64,000 bases of DNA from contig NZ_JAFFSU010000004.1 of assembly GCF_017948455.1 (NCBI RefSeq), positions 248,001 through 312,000 on the forward strand. The letters run 5' to 3'. Both the position numbers and the translations under genes were made by a program. Of the stretch, positions 29,814 to 40,056 are shown one piece after another. The stretch comes from Streptomyces sp. GESEQ-4. Lineage in GTDB: Bacteria; Actinomycetota; Actinomycetes; Streptomycetales; Streptomycetaceae. Each line of letters begins with the position of its first letter. Position 1 is the stretch's first letter. The notes below the pieces were generated by a model. It was not told the origin of the DNA, did no database searches, and worked only from the letters and a program-made list of their open reading frames with translations.

Positions 29814-30992
29814 ATGCAGGGTGTGCGCAGCCGCTTGTCGGTACCGATGCCGGCCGTGGTGGCCGAGCGTCCACCACAACTGACCCCCGCGCCGAGCCCG
29901 GACCGGCCCGTCCGCGTCGCCCGGCAGCGCCCCAGGCTCTACGTCCTCGACGGCATCCGCCTCCTCGCCGCCCTGATGGTGGTCCTGCACCACTTCGTCG
30001 GCACGAGCCGGGTCGACCGGCCGGGCAACGTGATCTGGGACCGCCCGGTCTCGGAGATCATGCCGACGGTGTTCCGCGTCTCGTCCTTCGGCTGGATCGG
30101 CGTCGAGATCTTCTTTGTGATCAGCGGCTTCGTGATCTGCATGTCCTGCTGGGGCCGTACGCCCAAGGACTTCTTCGTGTCGCGGGTGATCCGCCTCTAC
30201 CCGGCCTACTGGTTCGCGGTCTTCTTCACGACCGCCGTGCTGGTGCTCATGCCCGGGGTGTGGGAGCGGCTGTCGATGCGGAAGGTGCTCTTCAACCTGA
30301 CGATGCTGCAAGCGGGTTCGGGCGTGCCGCACGTCGACGGCGTGTACTGGACCCTCTGGTCGGAGCTGCGGTTCTACCTGCTGTTCCTCATCGTCGTCGC
30401 CATGGGCCTGACCTACCGCAGGGTCATCATCTTCTGCTGTGTCTGGGGCGCGGCCGCGATGCTCGCCCCGATCTCCAAGTTCCCGCTCATGGTCCTCGTC
30501 GCCGACCCGAGCGCCGCCTGGTACTTCATCGCCGGCCTCGCCCTCTACCTCATGCACCGATTCGGCCAGGACCTGCTCCTGTGGGGCATCCTCGCGATGG
30601 CCTGGCTCATGGGCCAGTTGGAGCTGGGGGAGCGGGTCGCGCACGAGGGCGTCAGCAGCTGGCGCGGCGCGGTGGTCATCTTCACCGCCTTCATGCTGTT
30701 CATGGTCGCCATCGCCCTCGGCTACACCGACCGCATCCAGTGGAAGTGGCTGGTGACGGCGGGCTGCCTGACCTATCCGCTCTACCTCCTGCACTACGTC
30801 GCCGGTACGGTCCTCATCAGCCGCCTGCACGACACGATGGACCCGCGCCTGCTGGTCGCCTCCCTCATCGCCGGCTTCATGGTGCTCAGCTGGCTCGTGC
30901 ACCGGCTCGTGGAACGTCCGGCGGCACGGGCACTGAAGAAGGGGCTGGACTCGTCCTTCGTACGGCTGCGGGGCTTCCAGCGCGCGGCCTGA
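29814..30992 (+). CDS. Acyltransferase family 3 membrane protein (OafA-like)
   Basis: 392-residue integral membrane O-acyltransferase of the acyltransferase-3 family, which transfers acetyl or other acyl groups to sugars or other exported molecules. After a 45-residue cytosolic N-terminus comes [22 protein letters not shown] with the catalytic-type His, then about ten hydrophobic spans; RLYPAYW and a conserved [11 protein letters not shown] are typical. I chose ATG at 29814 (AAGG six bases upstream); ATG at 29799 is an alternative. It is the only gene between the str and S10 operons, in a stretch of lower GC upstream, and may be an inserted accessory gene. Substrate unknown. Confidence 0.87.
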   Translation: MQGVRSRLSVPMPAVVAERPPQLTPAPSPDRPVRVARQRPRLYVLDGIRLLAALMVVLHHFVGTSRVDRPGNVIWDRPVSEIMPTVFRVSSFGWIGVEIFFVISGFVICMSCWGRTPKDFFVSRVIRLYPAYWFAVFFTTAVLVLMPGVWERLSMRKVLFNLTMLQAGSGVPHVDGVYWTLWSELRFYLLFLIVVAMGLTYRRVIIFCCVWGAAAMLAPISKFPLMVLVADPSAAWYFIAGLALYLMHRFGQDLLLWGILAMAWLMGQLELGERVAHEGVSSWRGAVVIFTAFMLFMVAIALGYTDRIQWKWLVTAGCLTYPLYLLHYVAGTVLISRLHDTMDPRLLVASLIAGFMVLSWLVHRLVERPAARALKKGLDSSFVRLRGFQRAA

Positions 30993-31016
30993 GGCTTCGG
31001 ATCTGCCGCCCTGTGT

Positions 31017-31044
31017 TTGACCTGCGTCACGCTCGGGGTATTGT
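31017..31044 (+). promoter_or_regulatory. S10 operon (rpsJ) promoter
   Basis: TTGACC (31017-31022)-N16-TATTGT (31039-31044), 386 nt before rpsJ. Confidence 0.65.
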
Positions 31045-31049
31045 CTCCG

Positions 31050-31429
31050 GCTCGATTGGCCAGCGACCTGCCCCATATGGCAGACTGTCCGAGTTGCTCG
31101 GTCGAGTGTTGATGCTGCGCGCCTCCCGCCGGGAGGACCGGAAGCGAGTCCCACAGTACTCGTCGCCCTAACTGCCTCACGGCAGCGCTGGGGCGGACGT
31201 ACGGGAATCTTTCGGGAAGTGTCAGTGCGGCACTGGCCAGGCACCTGGTGGGCCACGCGTAAGCAAATCAGACGCTGCACCCCCGGCCGTGCTTTCCAGC
31301 AGGGAAGTCCCAGAGATGGGACATCTGTGTCAGTGAGAGTGCGACACGCCCGACCGCGTGGGTCGGAGGTGGAGTGTTCGGAACACCGGGTTCCAGAGCG
31401 TTAAACGAGAGACAGGACTACTAGTAGCC
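31050..31429 (+). promoter_or_regulatory. Long rpsJ leader
   Basis: About 380 nt of non-coding leader. It contains short inverted repeats (for example GGGAAGTCCC at 31303-31312 and GTTCGGAACACC near 31376) and the hairpin element shared with the rpsL leader (31343-31366). Its length and structure suggest autogenous control of the S10 operon, but no match to the E. coli L4-binding leader was evident. Confidence 0.5.
31343..31366 (+). promoter_or_regulatory. Leader hairpin element, rpsJ copy
   Basis: GACAC followed by G and CCCGACCGCGTGGGTCGG, 24 nt differing from the rpsL copy at one base. It lies 63 nt before rpsJ; the rpsL copy lies 50 nt before rpsL. Confidence 0.7.
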
Positions 31430-31738
31430 ATGGCGGGACAGAAGATCCGCATCCGGCTCAAGGCCTACGACCACGAGGTCATCGATTCCTCGGCGAAGAA
31501 GATCGTCGAGACGGTGACGCGTACTGGTGCGTCGGTCGCGGGCCCGGTGCCGCTGCCCACTGAGAAGAACGTGTACTGCGTCATCAAGTCGCCGCACAAG
31601 TACAAGGACTCGCGCGAGCACTTCGAGATGCGTACCCACAAGCGCCTGATCGACATCCTCGACCCCACCCCCAAGACCGTTGACTCTCTGATGCGACTCG
31701 ACCTCCCGGCCGGTGTCGACATCGAGATCAAGCTCTGA
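31430..31738 (+). CDS. rpsJ: 30S ribosomal protein S10
   Basis: 102-residue S10, also known as NusE in antitermination complexes, where it bridges NusG and the ribosome. It opens [29 protein letters not shown] and includes the long loop [36 protein letters not shown]. The ATG fits family length; the frame is open 24 codons upstream into the leader. The ribosome-binding site is weak (AGGACT about 15 nt upstream). First gene of a ribosomal cluster that continues through infA. Confidence 0.97.
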   Translation: MAGQKIRIRLKAYDHEVIDSSAKKIVETVTRTGASVAGPVPLPTEKNVYCVIKSPHKYKDSREHFEMRTHKRLIDILDPTPKTVDSLMRLDLPAGVDIEIKL

Positions 31739-31755
31739 GGGTCGGTGAGCTGAGA

Positions 31756-32400
31756 ATGACCAAGCAGATCAAGGGCATCCTGGGCGAGAAGCTCGGCATG
31801 ACGCAGGTGTGGGACGAGAACAACCGTGTTGTTCCGGTCACCGTCGTCAAGGCCGGCCCGAACGTCGTGACCCAGGTCCGTACGAATGACAGTGACGGCT
31901 ACGAGTCGGTCCAGATCGCCTTCGGCGAGATCGACCCGCGCAAGGTGAACAAGCCCCTCAAGGGCCACTTCGCCAAGGCCGACGTCACCCCCCGTCGCCA
32001 CCTCGTCGAGATCCGTACCGCTGACGCCAGCGAGTACACCCTCGGCCAGGAGATCACCGCCGAGGTGTTCGAGGCCGGGATCAAGGTCGACGTGACCGGC
32101 AAGAGCAAGGGCAAGGGCTTCGCCGGTGTCATGAAGCGTCACAACTTCAAGGGCCTCGGCGCCGGACACGGCACCCAGCGCAAGCACCGCTCTCCCGGTT
32201 CCATCGGTGGCTGCGCCACCCCGGGCCGTGTGTTCAAGGGCCTCCGCATGGCGGGTCGTATGGGCAACGAGCGCGTCACCACCCAGAACCTGACCGTCCA
32301 CGCCGTTGACGCGGAGAAGGGTCTGCTGCTCATCAAGGGCGCGGTTCCCGGTCCGAACGGCGGCCTCGTCCTGGTCCGCACCGCGGCCAAGGGGGCCTGA
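31756..32400 (+). CDS. rplC: 50S ribosomal protein L3
   Basis: 214-residue L3, an early 23S rRNA binder near the peptidyl-transferase entry. Opens [26 protein letters not shown]. The extended internal loop [47 protein letters not shown] reaches into the rRNA. It starts 17 bp after rpsJ and ends 8 bp before rplD, consistent with tight co-transcription. Confidence 0.98.
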   Translation: MTKQIKGILGEKLGMTQVWDENNRVVPVTVVKAGPNVVTQVRTNDSDGYESVQIAFGEIDPRKVNKPLKGHFAKADVTPRRHLVEIRTADASEYTLGQEITAEVFEAGIKVDVTGKSKGKGFAGVMKRHNFKGLGAGHGTQRKHRSPGSIGGCATPGRVFKGLRMAGRMGNERVTTQNLTVHAVDAEKGLLLIKGAVPGPNGGLVLVRTAAKGA

Positions 32401-32408
32401 GGTAACCG

Positions 32409-33065
32409 ATGAGCACTGTTGACATCCTTTCGCCCGCCGGCGAGAAGGCCGGAAGCGTCGAGCTCCCCGCGGAGATCTTCGACGTGGAGAAGATCAGCGT
32501 TCCGCTGCTTCACCAGGTCGTCGTCGCGCAGCTGGCAGCTGCCCGCCAGGGCACTCACAAGACCAAGCGCCGCGGTGAAGTCCGTGGTGGTGGCCGCAAG
32601 CCGTACCGCCAGAAGGGCACCGGTCGCGCCCGTCAGGGTTCGACGCGTGCGCCGCAGTTCGCCGGCGGTGGCGTCGTCCACGGCCCGCAGCCGCGTGACT
32701 ACTCGCAGCGGACCCCGAAGAAGATGAAGGCCGCGGCCCTGCGCCACGCCCTCACCGACCGGGCCCGCAACAACCGCATCCACGTCGTCTCCGGCGTCAT
32801 CGAGGGCGAGAGCCCGTCGACGAAGGCCGCGAAGACGCTCTTCGGCAAGATCAGCGAGCGCAAGAACCTGCTGCTCGTGATCGACCGTGCCGACGAGGCC
32901 GCGTGGCTGTCCGCCCGCAACCTGCCCCAGGTCCACATCCTGGAGCCGGGCCAGCTGAACACGTACGACGTTCTCGTCTCGGACGACGTGGTCTTCACCC
33001 AGGCCGCCTTCGAGTCCTTCGTGTCCGGCCCGAAGGCCAATGACACCGAAGGGAGCGAGGTCTGA
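32409..33065 (+). CDS. rplD: 50S ribosomal protein L4
   Basis: 218-residue L4, which lines the nascent peptide exit tunnel and is the autoregulator of the S10 operon in enterobacteria. The tunnel loop is recognisable as [56 protein letters not shown]. Macrolide-relevant loop residues look standard. ATG; its TGA overlaps the rplW ATG by one base (TGATG), so the two are translationally coupled. Confidence 0.98.
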   Translation: MSTVDILSPAGEKAGSVELPAEIFDVEKISVPLLHQVVVAQLAAARQGTHKTKRRGEVRGGGRKPYRQKGTGRARQGSTRAPQFAGGGVVHGPQPRDYSQRTPKKMKAAALRHALTDRARNNRIHVVSGVIEGESPSTKAAKTLFGKISERKNLLLVIDRADEAAWLSARNLPQVHILEPGQLNTYDVLVSDDVVFTQAAFESFVSGPKANDTEGSEV

Positions 33066-33484
33066 TGGCCATCCGTCACCCCGCCATTGCCTCCAAGGCC
33101 GCCAAGAAGGCCAAGGCCGCGCGCGTCGCCAAGGCGCGTCGCCACGCCACCGAGGGCAAGAACACCGTCGTCACCCCGGCGAGCAAGGCGTACACGGACC
33201 CCCGTGACGTCCTGCTGAAGCCGGTCGTGTCCGAGAAGAGCTACGCGCTCATCGACGAGAACAAGTACACGTTCCTGGTCGACCCGAGTGCCAACAAGAC
33301 CCAGATCAAGCAGGCCGTCCAGGCGGTCTTCTCGGTCAAGGTCACCGGGGTCAACACGATCAACCGCCAGGGCAAGCGCAAGCGGACCCGCACCGGCTTC
33401 GGCCAGCGTGCGGCGACCAAGCGCGCGATCGTGACCCTCGCTGAGGGCGACCGTATCGACATCTTCGGCGGTCCGACCGCGTAA
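33065..33484 (+). CDS. rplW: 50S ribosomal protein L23
   Basis: 139-residue L23, at the exit tunnel mouth, docking site for trigger factor and SRP. The conserved core begins near residue 44 ([41 protein letters not shown]); residues 1-43 are an Ala/Lys/Arg-rich extension ([22 protein letters not shown]) absent from E. coli L23 but usual in streptomycetes. The start overlaps the rplD stop. Confidence 0.97.
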   Translation: MAIRHPAIASKAAKKAKAARVAKARRHATEGKNTVVTPASKAYTDPRDVLLKPVVSEKSYALIDENKYTFLVDPSANKTQIKQAVQAVFSVKVTGVNTINRQGKRKRTRTGFGQRAATKRAIVTLAEGDRIDIFGGPTA

Positions 33485-33522
33485 GCGGGTCGGATCGTCC
33501 GATATCGGACGAGGACTGAGAA

Positions 33523-34359
33523 ATGGGAATCCGCAAGTACAAGCCGACTACGCCGGGCCGTCGCGGCTCCAGCGTCGCCGACTTCGTCGAGGTCACGCGG
33601 TCCACGCCGGAGAAGTCGCTGGTCCGCCCGCTGCACAGCAAGGGCGGCCGTAACAACGCCGGTCGTGTGACCGTTCGCCACCAGGGTGGCGGACACAAGC
33701 GCGCCTACCGAGTCATCGACTTCCGTCGCCATGACAAGGACGGCGTGCCGGCGAAGGTCGCGCACATCGAGTACGACCCCAACCGCACCGCGCGCATCGC
33801 GCTGCTGCACTACGCCGACGGCGAGAAGCGCTACATCCTCGCCCCGCGCAACCTGCAGCAGGGTGACCGCGTCGAGAACGGTCCCGGGGCCGACATCAAG
33901 CCGGGCAACAACCTGGCGCTCCGCAACATCCCGGTCGGTACCACGATCCACGCGATCGAGCTCCGTCCGGGTGGCGGCGCCAAGTTCGCCCGTTCCGCCG
34001 GTGCCTCCGTGCAGCTGCTCGCGAAGGAGGGCCAGATGGCCCACCTCCGTATGCCGTCCGGTGAGATCCGCCTGGTCGACGTGCGCTGCCGCGCCACCGT
34101 CGGCGAGGTCGGCAACGCCGAGCAGTCCAACATCAACTGGGGCAAGGCCGGCCGCAAGCGCTGGCTGGGCGTCCGCCCGACCGTTCGCGGTGTGGCGATG
34201 AACCCGGTTGACCACCCGCACGGTGGTGGTGAGGGCAAGACCTCCGGTGGTCGCCACCCGGTCAGCCCCTGGGGTCAGAAGGAAGGACGTACTCGTTCGC
34301 CCAAGAAGGCGTCGAACAAGTACATCGTCCGCCGCCGCAAGACGAACAAGAAGCGCTAG
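33523..34359 (+). CDS. rplB: 50S ribosomal protein L2
   Basis: 278-residue L2, needed for subunit association and peptidyl-transferase centre assembly. Landmarks: [44 protein letters not shown], and the C-terminal [30 protein letters not shown], which contains the conserved His in the [10 protein letters not shown] loop. It lies 38 bp after rplW; rpsS follows after 12 bp. Confidence 0.98.
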   Translation: MGIRKYKPTTPGRRGSSVADFVEVTRSTPEKSLVRPLHSKGGRNNAGRVTVRHQGGGHKRAYRVIDFRRHDKDGVPAKVAHIEYDPNRTARIALLHYADGEKRYILAPRNLQQGDRVENGPGADIKPGNNLALRNIPVGTTIHAIELRPGGGAKFARSAGASVQLLAKEGQMAHLRMPSGEIRLVDVRCRATVGEVGNAEQSNINWGKAGRKRWLGVRPTVRGVAMNPVDHPHGGGEGKTSGGRHPVSPWGQKEGRTRSPKKASNKYIVRRRKTNKKR

Positions 34360-34371
34360 GAGCGGGTTTAG

Positions 34372-34653
34372 ATGCCGCGCAGTCTCAAGAAGGGGCCCTT
34401 CGTCGACGACCACCTGATCAAGAAGGTGGACGCCCAGAACGAAGCCGGTTCCAAGAACGTCATCAAGACCTGGTCCCGTCGCTCGATGATCGTCCCGGCC
34501 ATGCTCGGCCACACGATCGCGGTGCACAACGGCAAGACCCACATCCCGGTGTTCGTCACCGAGTCGATGGTCGGCCACAAGCTCGGCGAGTTCTCGCCGA
34601 CGCGCACCTTCCGGGGCCACGTCAAGGACGACCGGAAGTCGAAGCGCCGCTAG
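34372..34653 (+). CDS. rpsS: 30S ribosomal protein S19
   Basis: 93-residue S19 of the 30S head, contacting S13 and the A-site tRNA. Full family length with [20 protein letters not shown] at the N-terminus and the signature [38 protein letters not shown] precedes the start. It is followed by rplV after 42 bp. Confidence 0.98.
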   Translation: MPRSLKKGPFVDDHLIKKVDAQNEAGSKNVIKTWSRRSMIVPAMLGHTIAVHNGKTHIPVFVTESMVGHKLGEFSPTRTFRGHVKDDRKSKRR

Positions 34654-34695
34654 TAGCGGATCGCATTCAGACAAAGAAACCTGAAAGGGACAACC

Positions 34696-35043
34696 ATGGA
34701 AGCCAGGGCCCAGGCGCGGTACATCCGCGTCACGCCCATGAAGGCCCGCCGCGTGGTGGACCTCATCCGTGGCATGGATGCCACGGAGGCCCAGGCGGTC
34801 CTGCGATTCGCTCCGCAGGCCGCCTCCGAGCCGGTCGGCAAGGTGCTCGACAGCGCCATTGCCAACGCCGCGCACAACTACGACCACACCGACGCCGACA
34901 GCCTCTTCATCTCCGAGGCGTACGTCGACGAGGGCCCGACCCTGAAGCGGTTCCGTCCGCGTGCCCAGGGCCGCGCCTACCGGATCCGCAAGCGGACCAG
35001 CCACATCACCGTGGTCGTCAGCAGCAAGGAAGGAACCCGGTAA
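34696..35043 (+). CDS. rplV: 50S ribosomal protein L22
   Basis: 115-residue L22, whose beta-hairpin lines the exit tunnel. Opens [26 protein letters not shown]; the tunnel hairpin is [31 protein letters not shown] with no deletion of the type linked to macrolide resistance. GAAAGGGAC precedes the ATG. Its TAA overlaps the rpsC ATG (TAATG). Confidence 0.98.
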   Translation: MEARAQARYIRVTPMKARRVVDLIRGMDATEAQAVLRFAPQAASEPVGKVLDSAIANAAHNYDHTDADSLFISEAYVDEGPTLKRFRPRAQGRAYRIRKRTSHITVVVSSKEGTR

Positions 35044-35876
35044 TGGGCCAGAAGGTAAACCCGCATGGGTTCCGCCTCGGTGTCACGACCGACTTCAAGT
35101 CGCGTTGGTACGCCGACAAGCTGTACAAGGACTACGTCAAGGAAGACGTCGCCATCCGTCGGATGATGACGTCCGGCATGGAGCGCGCCGGTATCTCGAA
35201 GGTGGAGATCGAGCGCACCCGTGACCGTGTCCGCGTGGACATCCACACCGCGCGTCCGGGCATCGTCATCGGCCGCCGTGGCGCCGAGGCCGACCGTATC
35301 CGCGGTGACCTGGAGAAGCTGACCGGCAAGCAGGTCCAGCTGAACATCCTCGAGGTCAAGAACCCGGAGACGGACGCTCAGCTGGTGGCCCAGGCCGTCG
35401 CCGAGCAGCTGTCCTCCCGTGTCTCCTTCCGTCGGGCCATGCGTAAGAGCATGCAGTCCGCCATGAAGGCCGGCGCCAAGGGCATCAAGATCCAGTGCGG
35501 TGGCCGTCTCGGCGGCGCCGAGATGTCCCGCTCGGAGTTCTACCGCGAGGGCCGTGTGCCCCTGCACACGCTCCGCGCGAACGTGGACTACGGCTTCTTC
35601 GAGGCCAAGACGACCTTCGGCCGTATCGGTGTGAAGGTCTGGATCTACAAGGGCGACGTCAAGAACATCGCCGAGGTCCGCGCCGAGAACGCTGCCGCCC
35701 GTGCGGGTAACCGCCCGGCTCGCGGTGGCGGCGCCGACCGCCCGGCCCGTGGTGGCCGCGGTGGCGAGCGTGGCGGGCGCGGTCGTAAGCCGCAGCAGGC
35801 TGCCGGCGCCGAGGCCCCCAAGGCCGAGGCTCCCGCCGCCGCCGCTCCGGCTGAGAGCACCGGAACGGAGGCCTGA
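35043..35876 (+). CDS. rpsC: 30S ribosomal protein S3
   Basis: 277-residue S3, at the mRNA entry channel. It has an N-terminal KH type II domain ([30 protein letters not shown], GxxG at GRRG) and a C-terminal S3 domain ending [22 protein letters not shown] tail of about 60 residues follows, first RGG-like ([26 protein letters not shown]) and then Ala/Pro/Glu-rich; E. coli S3 lacks it. Start overlaps the rplV stop; rplP begins five bases after the end. Confidence 0.98.
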   Translation: MGQKVNPHGFRLGVTTDFKSRWYADKLYKDYVKEDVAIRRMMTSGMERAGISKVEIERTRDRVRVDIHTARPGIVIGRRGAEADRIRGDLEKLTGKQVQLNILEVKNPETDAQLVAQAVAEQLSSRVSFRRAMRKSMQSAMKAGAKGIKIQCGGRLGGAEMSRSEFYREGRVPLHTLRANVDYGFFEAKTTFGRIGVKVWIYKGDVKNIAEVRAENAAARAGNRPARGGGADRPARGGRGGERGGRGRKPQQAAGAEAPKAEAPAAAAPAESTGTEA

Positions 35877-35881
35877 CCGAC

Positions 35882-36301
35882 ATGCTGATCCCCCGTAGGG
35901 TCAAGCACCGCAAGCAGCACCACCCGAAGCGCTCCGGCATGTCCAAGGGTGGCACGCAGGTTGCCTTCGGCGAATACGGCATCCAGGCGATGACCCCGGC
36001 GTACGTCACGAACCGTCAGATCGAAGCGGCTCGTATCGCCATGACCCGTCACATCAAGCGTGGCGGCAAGGTCTGGATCAACATTTACCCGGACCGCCCC
36101 CTGACGAAGAAGCCCGCCGAGACCCGCATGGGTTCCGGTAAGGGTTCTCCCGAGTGGTGGGTGGCCAACGTCAAGCCCGGACGTGTGATGTTCGAGCTGT
36201 CGTACCCCAACGAGAAGATCGCGCGCGAGGCCCTGACCCGTGCGGCTCACAAGCTGCCGATGAAGTGCAAGATCGTCAAGCGCGAGGCAGGTGAATCGTG
36301 A
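35882..36301 (+). CDS. rplP: 50S ribosomal protein L16
   Basis: 139-residue L16, positioned at the A-site tRNA elbow and target region of evernimicin-type drugs. Opens [36 protein letters not shown], with [55 protein letters not shown]. Usual length. Its TGA overlaps the rpmC ATG. Confidence 0.98.
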   Translation: MLIPRRVKHRKQHHPKRSGMSKGGTQVAFGEYGIQAMTPAYVTNRQIEAARIAMTRHIKRGGKVWINIYPDRPLTKKPAETRMGSGKGSPEWWVANVKPGRVMFELSYPNEKIAREALTRAAHKLPMKCKIVKREAGES

Positions 36302-36525
36302 TGTCGGCCGGTACCAAGGCGTCCGAGCTGCGCGAGCTGGGCAACGAGGAGCTGCTCAACAAGCTCCGCGAGGCCAAGGAAGAGCTGTTCAACCTCCGCT
36401 TCCAGGCGGCGACCGGACAGCTCGAGAACCACGGTCGGCTGAAGGCCGTCCGTAAGGACATCGCGCGGATCTACACCCTGATGCGTGAGCGCGAGCTGGG
36501 CATCGAGACGGTGGAGAGCGCCTGA
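36301..36525 (+). CDS. rpmC: 50S ribosomal protein L29
   Basis: 74-residue L29, a helical hairpin at the exit tunnel next to L23. [60 protein letters not shown] is the full signature. I take the ATG that overlaps the rplP stop (TGATG); a GTG directly before it is also possible. Its own TGA overlaps the rpsQ ATG. Confidence 0.97.
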   Translation: MSAGTKASELRELGNEELLNKLREAKEELFNLRFQAATGQLENHGRLKAVRKDIARIYTLMRERELGIETVESA

Positions 36526-36812
36526 TGAGTGAGAGCAACGTGACTGAGCAGACCGCAGAGGCGCGCGGCTTCCGCAAGACCCGTGAGGGTCTCGTCGTCA
36601 GCGACAAGATGGACAAGACCGTCGTCGTCGCCGTCGAGGACCGCGTCAAGCACGCGCTGTACGGCAAGGTCATCCGCCGTACGAACAAGCTCAAGGCGCA
36701 CGACGAGCAGAACGCCGCGGGCGTCGGTGACCGGGTTCTCCTGATGGAGACCCGTCCGCTGTCCGCGACGAAGCGCTGGCGCGTCGTAGAGATCCTCGAG
36801 AAGGCGAAGTAA
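36525..36812 (+). CDS. rpsQ: 30S ribosomal protein S17
   Basis: 95-residue S17, a primary 16S rRNA binder in the 30S body. The OB-fold core [77 protein letters not shown] is intact after a 13-residue N-terminal extension. Start overlaps the rpmC stop. It is followed by a 200-bp gap with three hairpins before rplN. Confidence 0.97.
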   Translation: MSESNVTEQTAEARGFRKTREGLVVSDKMDKTVVVAVEDRVKHALYGKVIRRTNKLKAHDEQNAAGVGDRVLLMETRPLSATKRWRVVEILEKAK

Positions 36813-36815
36813 TCA

Positions 36816-36984
36816 AGCGGGGGTTCCACCCTCGCTGACCCCCGCTGGGGGCTCCGCCCCCAGGCCCCCGGGCCTGGCCGCGGTGAAGCCCCCGGCGTGG
36901 GTTGTCGCCTGCAGAGGCACAAGTAATTCCTGCGGAGTAACCCGCAGGACGGTTCCGCCAGGCTCTCCGGGTCAACCCCCGGAG
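36816..36984 (+). promoter_or_regulatory. Three hairpins in the rpsQ-rplN gap
   Basis: AGCGGGGGT / ACCCCCGCT (36816-36846) overlaps by two bases CTGGGGG / CCCCCAG (36845-36863), so the two cannot form fully together; CTCCGGG / CCCGGAG lies at 36965-36984, next to the rplN ribosome-binding site CAGGAGA. This is the longest gap in the S10/spc region apart from the secY leader and may act as a partial terminator or processing site. Confidence 0.6.
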
Positions 36985-37012
36985 GGAACCGGCAGACAAT
37001 CAGGAGATAGAC

Positions 37013-37381
37013 GTGATCCAGCAGGAGTCGCGACTGCGTGTCGCCGACAACACTGGTGCGAAGGAGATCCTTTGCATCCGTGTGCTCGGTGGCTCCGGTC
37101 GCCGCTACGCGGGCATCGGTGACGTCATCGTCGCCACCGTCAAGGACGCGATCCCCGGTGGCAACGTGAAGAAGGGTGACGTCGTCAAGGCGGTCATCGT
37201 TCGCACCGTCAAGGAGCGCCGCCGTCCGGACGGCTCGTACATCCGCTTCGACGAGAACGCCGCCGTCATTCTGAAGAACGACGGCGACCCTCGCGGCACC
37301 CGTATCTTCGGCCCCGTCGGCCGTGAGCTGCGCGAGAAGAAGTTCATGAAGATCATCTCGCTCGCGCCGGAGGTGCTGTAA
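37013..37381 (+). CDS. rplN: 50S ribosomal protein L14
   Basis: 122-residue L14, part of an intersubunit bridge and contact for the silencing factor RsfS. Opens [97 protein letters not shown] ends it. GTG start with CAGGAGA upstream. First gene of the spc-type segment; rplX follows after two bases. Confidence 0.98.
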   Translation: MIQQESRLRVADNTGAKEILCIRVLGGSGRRYAGIGDVIVATVKDAIPGGNVKKGDVVKAVIVRTVKERRRPDGSYIRFDENAAVILKNDGDPRGTRIFGPVGRELREKKFMKIISLAPEVL

Positions 37382-37383
37382 GC

Positions 37384-37707
37384 ATGAAGATCAAGAAGGG
37401 CGACCTGGTCCAGGTCATCACCGGTAAGGACAAGGGCAAGCAGGGCAAGGTCATCGCGGCCTTCCCCCGTGAGGACCGTGTCCTGGTCGAGGGTGTCAAC
37501 CGGGTCAAGAAGCACACCAAGGCAGGTCCGACGGCTCGCGGTTCGCAGGCCGGCGGCATCGTCACCACCGAGGCGCCGATCCACGTCTCCAACGTCCAGC
37601 TGGTCGTGGAGAAGGACGGCAACAAGGTCGTGACCCGCGTCGGTTACCGCTTCGACGACGAAGGCAACAAGATCCGCGTTGCCAAGCGGACGGGTGAGGA
37701 CATCTGA
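37384..37707 (+). CDS. rplX: 50S ribosomal protein L24
   Basis: 107-residue L24, an assembly initiator of the large subunit. KOW motif at the start: [45 protein letters not shown]. It begins two bases after rplN; the TGA overlaps the rplE ATG. Confidence 0.98.
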   Translation: MKIKKGDLVQVITGKDKGKQGKVIAAFPREDRVLVEGVNRVKKHTKAGPTARGSQAGGIVTTEAPIHVSNVQLVVEKDGNKVVTRVGYRFDDEGNKIRVAKRTGEDI

Positions 37708-38264
37708 TGACTACCACCACCAGCCCGCGTCTGAAGCAGAAGTACCGCGAGGAGATCGCGGGCAAGCTGCGTGACGAGTTCAAGTACGAGAACGTCATGC
37801 AGATCCCCGGCCTCGTCAAGATCGTGGTCAACATGGGTGTGGGCGACGCCGCCCGCGACTCCAAGCTGATCGACGGCGCGATTCGCGACCTCACCACGAT
37901 CACCGGTCAGAAGCCGGCCGTCACCAAGGCCCGCAAGTCCATCGCGCAGTTCAAGCTGCGTGAGGGTCAGCCGATCGGTGCCCACGTCACGCTCCGTGGC
38001 GACCGCATGTGGGAGTTCCTGGACCGCACCCTGTCGCTCGCGCTGCCGCGCATCCGCGACTTCCGTGGTCTGTCCCCCAAGCAGTTCGACGGCCGTGGCA
38101 ACTACACCTTCGGTCTCACGGAGCAGGTCATGTTCCACGAGATCGACCAGGACAAGATCGACCGCGTCCGGGGTATGGACATCACCGTGGTCACCACGGC
38201 GACCAACGACGCCGAGGGCCGCGCGCTCCTCCGTCACCTCGGCTTCCCCTTCAAGGAGGCGTAA
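37707..38264 (+). CDS. rplE: 50S ribosomal protein L5
   Basis: 185-residue L5, which binds 5S rRNA and contacts S13 across the subunit interface. Signature [57 protein letters not shown], then [42 protein letters not shown] overlaps the rplX stop; rpsN follows five bases after the end. Confidence 0.98.
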   Translation: MTTTTSPRLKQKYREEIAGKLRDEFKYENVMQIPGLVKIVVNMGVGDAARDSKLIDGAIRDLTTITGQKPAVTKARKSIAQFKLREGQPIGAHVTLRGDRMWEFLDRTLSLALPRIRDFRGLSPKQFDGRGNYTFGLTEQVMFHEIDQDKIDRVRGMDITVVTTATNDAEGRALLRHLGFPFKEA

Positions 38265-38269
38265 GCGAG

Positions 38270-38455
38270 ATGGCGAAGAAGGCTCTGATTGCCAAGGCTG
38301 CTCGTAAGCCCAAGTTCGGTGTACGTGGCTACACGCGCTGCCAGCGCTGTGGTCGTCCGCACTCCGTGTACCGCAAGTTCGGCCTCTGCCGCGTGTGCCT
38401 TCGTGAGATGGCTCACCGTGGCGAGCTGCCGGGCGTGACCAAGAGCTCCTGGTAG
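38270..38455 (+). CDS. rpsN: 30S ribosomal protein S14, zinc-binding type
   Basis: 61-residue short S14 (type Z). Zinc is held by two CxxC pairs, CQRCG and CRVC, in [42 protein letters not shown]. This is the zinc-containing (C+) isoform; zinc-free paralogues, where present, lie elsewhere and are controlled by Zur. It starts right after rplE with AAGGAGGCGTAAGCGAG as ribosome-binding site. Confidence 0.97.
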   Translation: MAKKALIAKAARKPKFGVRGYTRCQRCGRPHSVYRKFGLCRVCLREMAHRGELPGVTKSSW

Positions 38456-38526
38456 TCCCGTACTTCGGGACGTCAGGAACTCTCGGTAAGTAAAGGGCAG
38501 TGTCAGGTGCCCACCTCTCCGTGGCT

Positions 38527-38532
38527 TAGGCT
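38527..38532 (+). promoter_or_regulatory. Possible internal promoter before rpsH
   Basis: TAGGCT resembles a -10; no convincing -35 at the expected distance. A small hairpin GTCCCG / CGGGAC (38455-38471) follows the rpsN stop, so some independent transcription of rpsH onward is conceivable. Confidence 0.25.
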
Positions 38533-38666
38533 AGGAGGGTTGGGCGCCTGGACGCCCATACGACTTACTACGCCGTAGGTCCACCGCGCCGCACCCGCCC
38601 CGTCTCGGATCGGGGAGAGGGATGGCGCACCAGGAAACCCCGGCGAGAGAGGCCGAAGGCCAATTC

Positions 38667-39065
38667 ATGACCATGACTGATCCGATCGCAGACATGCTTA
38701 CGCGTCTGCGGAACGCGAACTCGGCGTACCACGACACCGTGGCGATGCCGCACTCGAAGATCAAGTCTCACATCGCGGAGATCCTCCAGCAGGAGGGCTT
38801 CATCACGGGCTGGAAGGTCGAGGACGCCGAGGTCGGCAAGAACCTCGTCCTGGAGCTGAAGTTCGGCCCCAACCGTGAGCGCTCCATCGCGGGCATCAAG
38901 CGGATCTCCAAGCCCGGTCTCCGGGTGTACGCGAAGTCCACCAACCTGCCGAAGGTGCTCGGCGGCCTCGGCGTGGCGATCATCTCCACGTCGCACGGGC
39001 TTCTCACCGACAAGCAGGCCGGCAAGAAGGGCGTAGGCGGAGAAGTTCTCGCCTACGTCTGGTAG
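38667..39065 (+). CDS. rpsH: 30S ribosomal protein S8
   Basis: 132-residue S8, core binder of helix 21 of 16S rRNA and autoregulator of the spc operon in E. coli. [40 protein letters not shown] at the start and [34 protein letters not shown] at the end are standard. The ATG at the family's normal position is used; the frame extends 15 codons upstream (MAHQETP) without matching the family. Confidence 0.97.
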   Translation: MTMTDPIADMLTRLRNANSAYHDTVAMPHSKIKSHIAEILQQEGFITGWKVEDAEVGKNLVLELKFGPNRERSIAGIKRISKPGLRVYAKSTNLPKVLGGLGVAIISTSHGLLTDKQAGKKGVGGEVLAYVW

Positions 39066-39089
39066 CGGAAGGGAACGGAGGAAACAGCT

Positions 39090-39629
39090 ATGTCGCGCAT
39101 TGGCAAGCTCCCCATCACGGTTCCCGCCGGCGTGGACGTCACCATCGATGGCCGCACGGTCCAGGTGAAGGGCCCCAAGGGCACCCTCTCCCACACCATC
39201 GCGGCGCCGATCGAGATCGCTAAGGGCGAGGACGGCGTGCTGAACGTCGTGCGTCCGAACGACGAGCGTCAGAACAAGGCCCTGCACGGCCTGTCCCGCA
39301 CGCTGGTGGCGAACATGATCACCGGCGTGACCCAGGGTTACGTGAAGAAGCTCGAGATCAGCGGTGTCGGTTACCGCGTGCAGGCCAAGGGTTCGAACCT
39401 GGAGTTCGCTCTCGGCTACAGCCACCCGATCACCGTCGAGGCCCCCGAAGGCATCACCTTCAAGGTCGAGAACCCGACGCGGTTCTCGGTCGAGGGCATC
39501 GACAAGCAGAAGGTCGGCGAGGTTGCGGCCAACATCCGCAAGCTGCGCAAGCCCGACCCGTACAAGGCCAAGGGCGTCAAGTACGAGGGCGAAGTCATCC
39601 GCCGCAAGGTCGGAAAGGCGGGTAAGTAA
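39090..39629 (+). CDS. rplF: 50S ribosomal protein L6
   Basis: 179-residue L6, two-domain protein near the factor-binding site; C-terminal changes in it can confer aminoglycoside resistance in other bacteria. [33 protein letters not shown] opens it; [28 protein letters not shown] and [26 protein letters not shown] mark the second domain. GAACGGAGGAA precedes the ATG. Confidence 0.98.
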   Translation: MSRIGKLPITVPAGVDVTIDGRTVQVKGPKGTLSHTIAAPIEIAKGEDGVLNVVRPNDERQNKALHGLSRTLVANMITGVTQGYVKKLEISGVGYRVQAKGSNLEFALGYSHPITVEAPEGITFKVENPTRFSVEGIDKQKVGEVAANIRKLRKPDPYKAKGVKYEGEVIRRKVGKAGK

Positions 39630-39632
39630 GCC

Positions 39633-40016
39633 ATGGCATACGGACAGAAGATCCTTAAGGGCGACGCCTACAAGCGCGCCGCGATCAAGCGCCGTCACAT
39701 CCGGATCCGCAAGAAGGTCGCGGGTACGGCGGAGCGTCCGCGTCTGGTCGTTACCCGCTCCAACCGCCACATCGTGGCCCAGGTGATCGACGACATCAAG
39801 GGTCACACCCTGGCGTCGGCGTCCACCCTGGACACCTCGGTGCGCGGTGGCGAGGGTGACAAGTCCGCACAGGCCAAGCAGGTCGGCGCCTTGGTCGCCG
39901 AGCGCGCCAAGGCCGCGGGCGTCGAGGCCGTCGTATTCGACCGTGGTGGTAACCAGTACGCCGGGCGCATTGCCGCTCTGGCGGACGCCGCCCGCGAAGC
40001 CGGACTGAAGTTCTAG
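39633..40016 (+). CDS. rplR: 50S ribosomal protein L18
   Basis: 127-residue L18, which with L5 anchors 5S rRNA in the central protuberance. A basic N-terminus ([41 protein letters not shown]) is followed by the core ending [19 protein letters not shown]. It starts three bases after rplF. Confidence 0.98.
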   Translation: MAYGQKILKGDAYKRAAIKRRHIRIRKKVAGTAERPRLVVTRSNRHIVAQVIDDIKGHTLASASTLDTSVRGGEGDKSAQAKQVGALVAERAKAAGVEAVVFDRGGNQYAGRIAALADAAREAGLKF

Positions 40017-40056
40017 TCGGTTCCGTAGCTAGCGGAGACAGAGAGAGGTAATTCCA

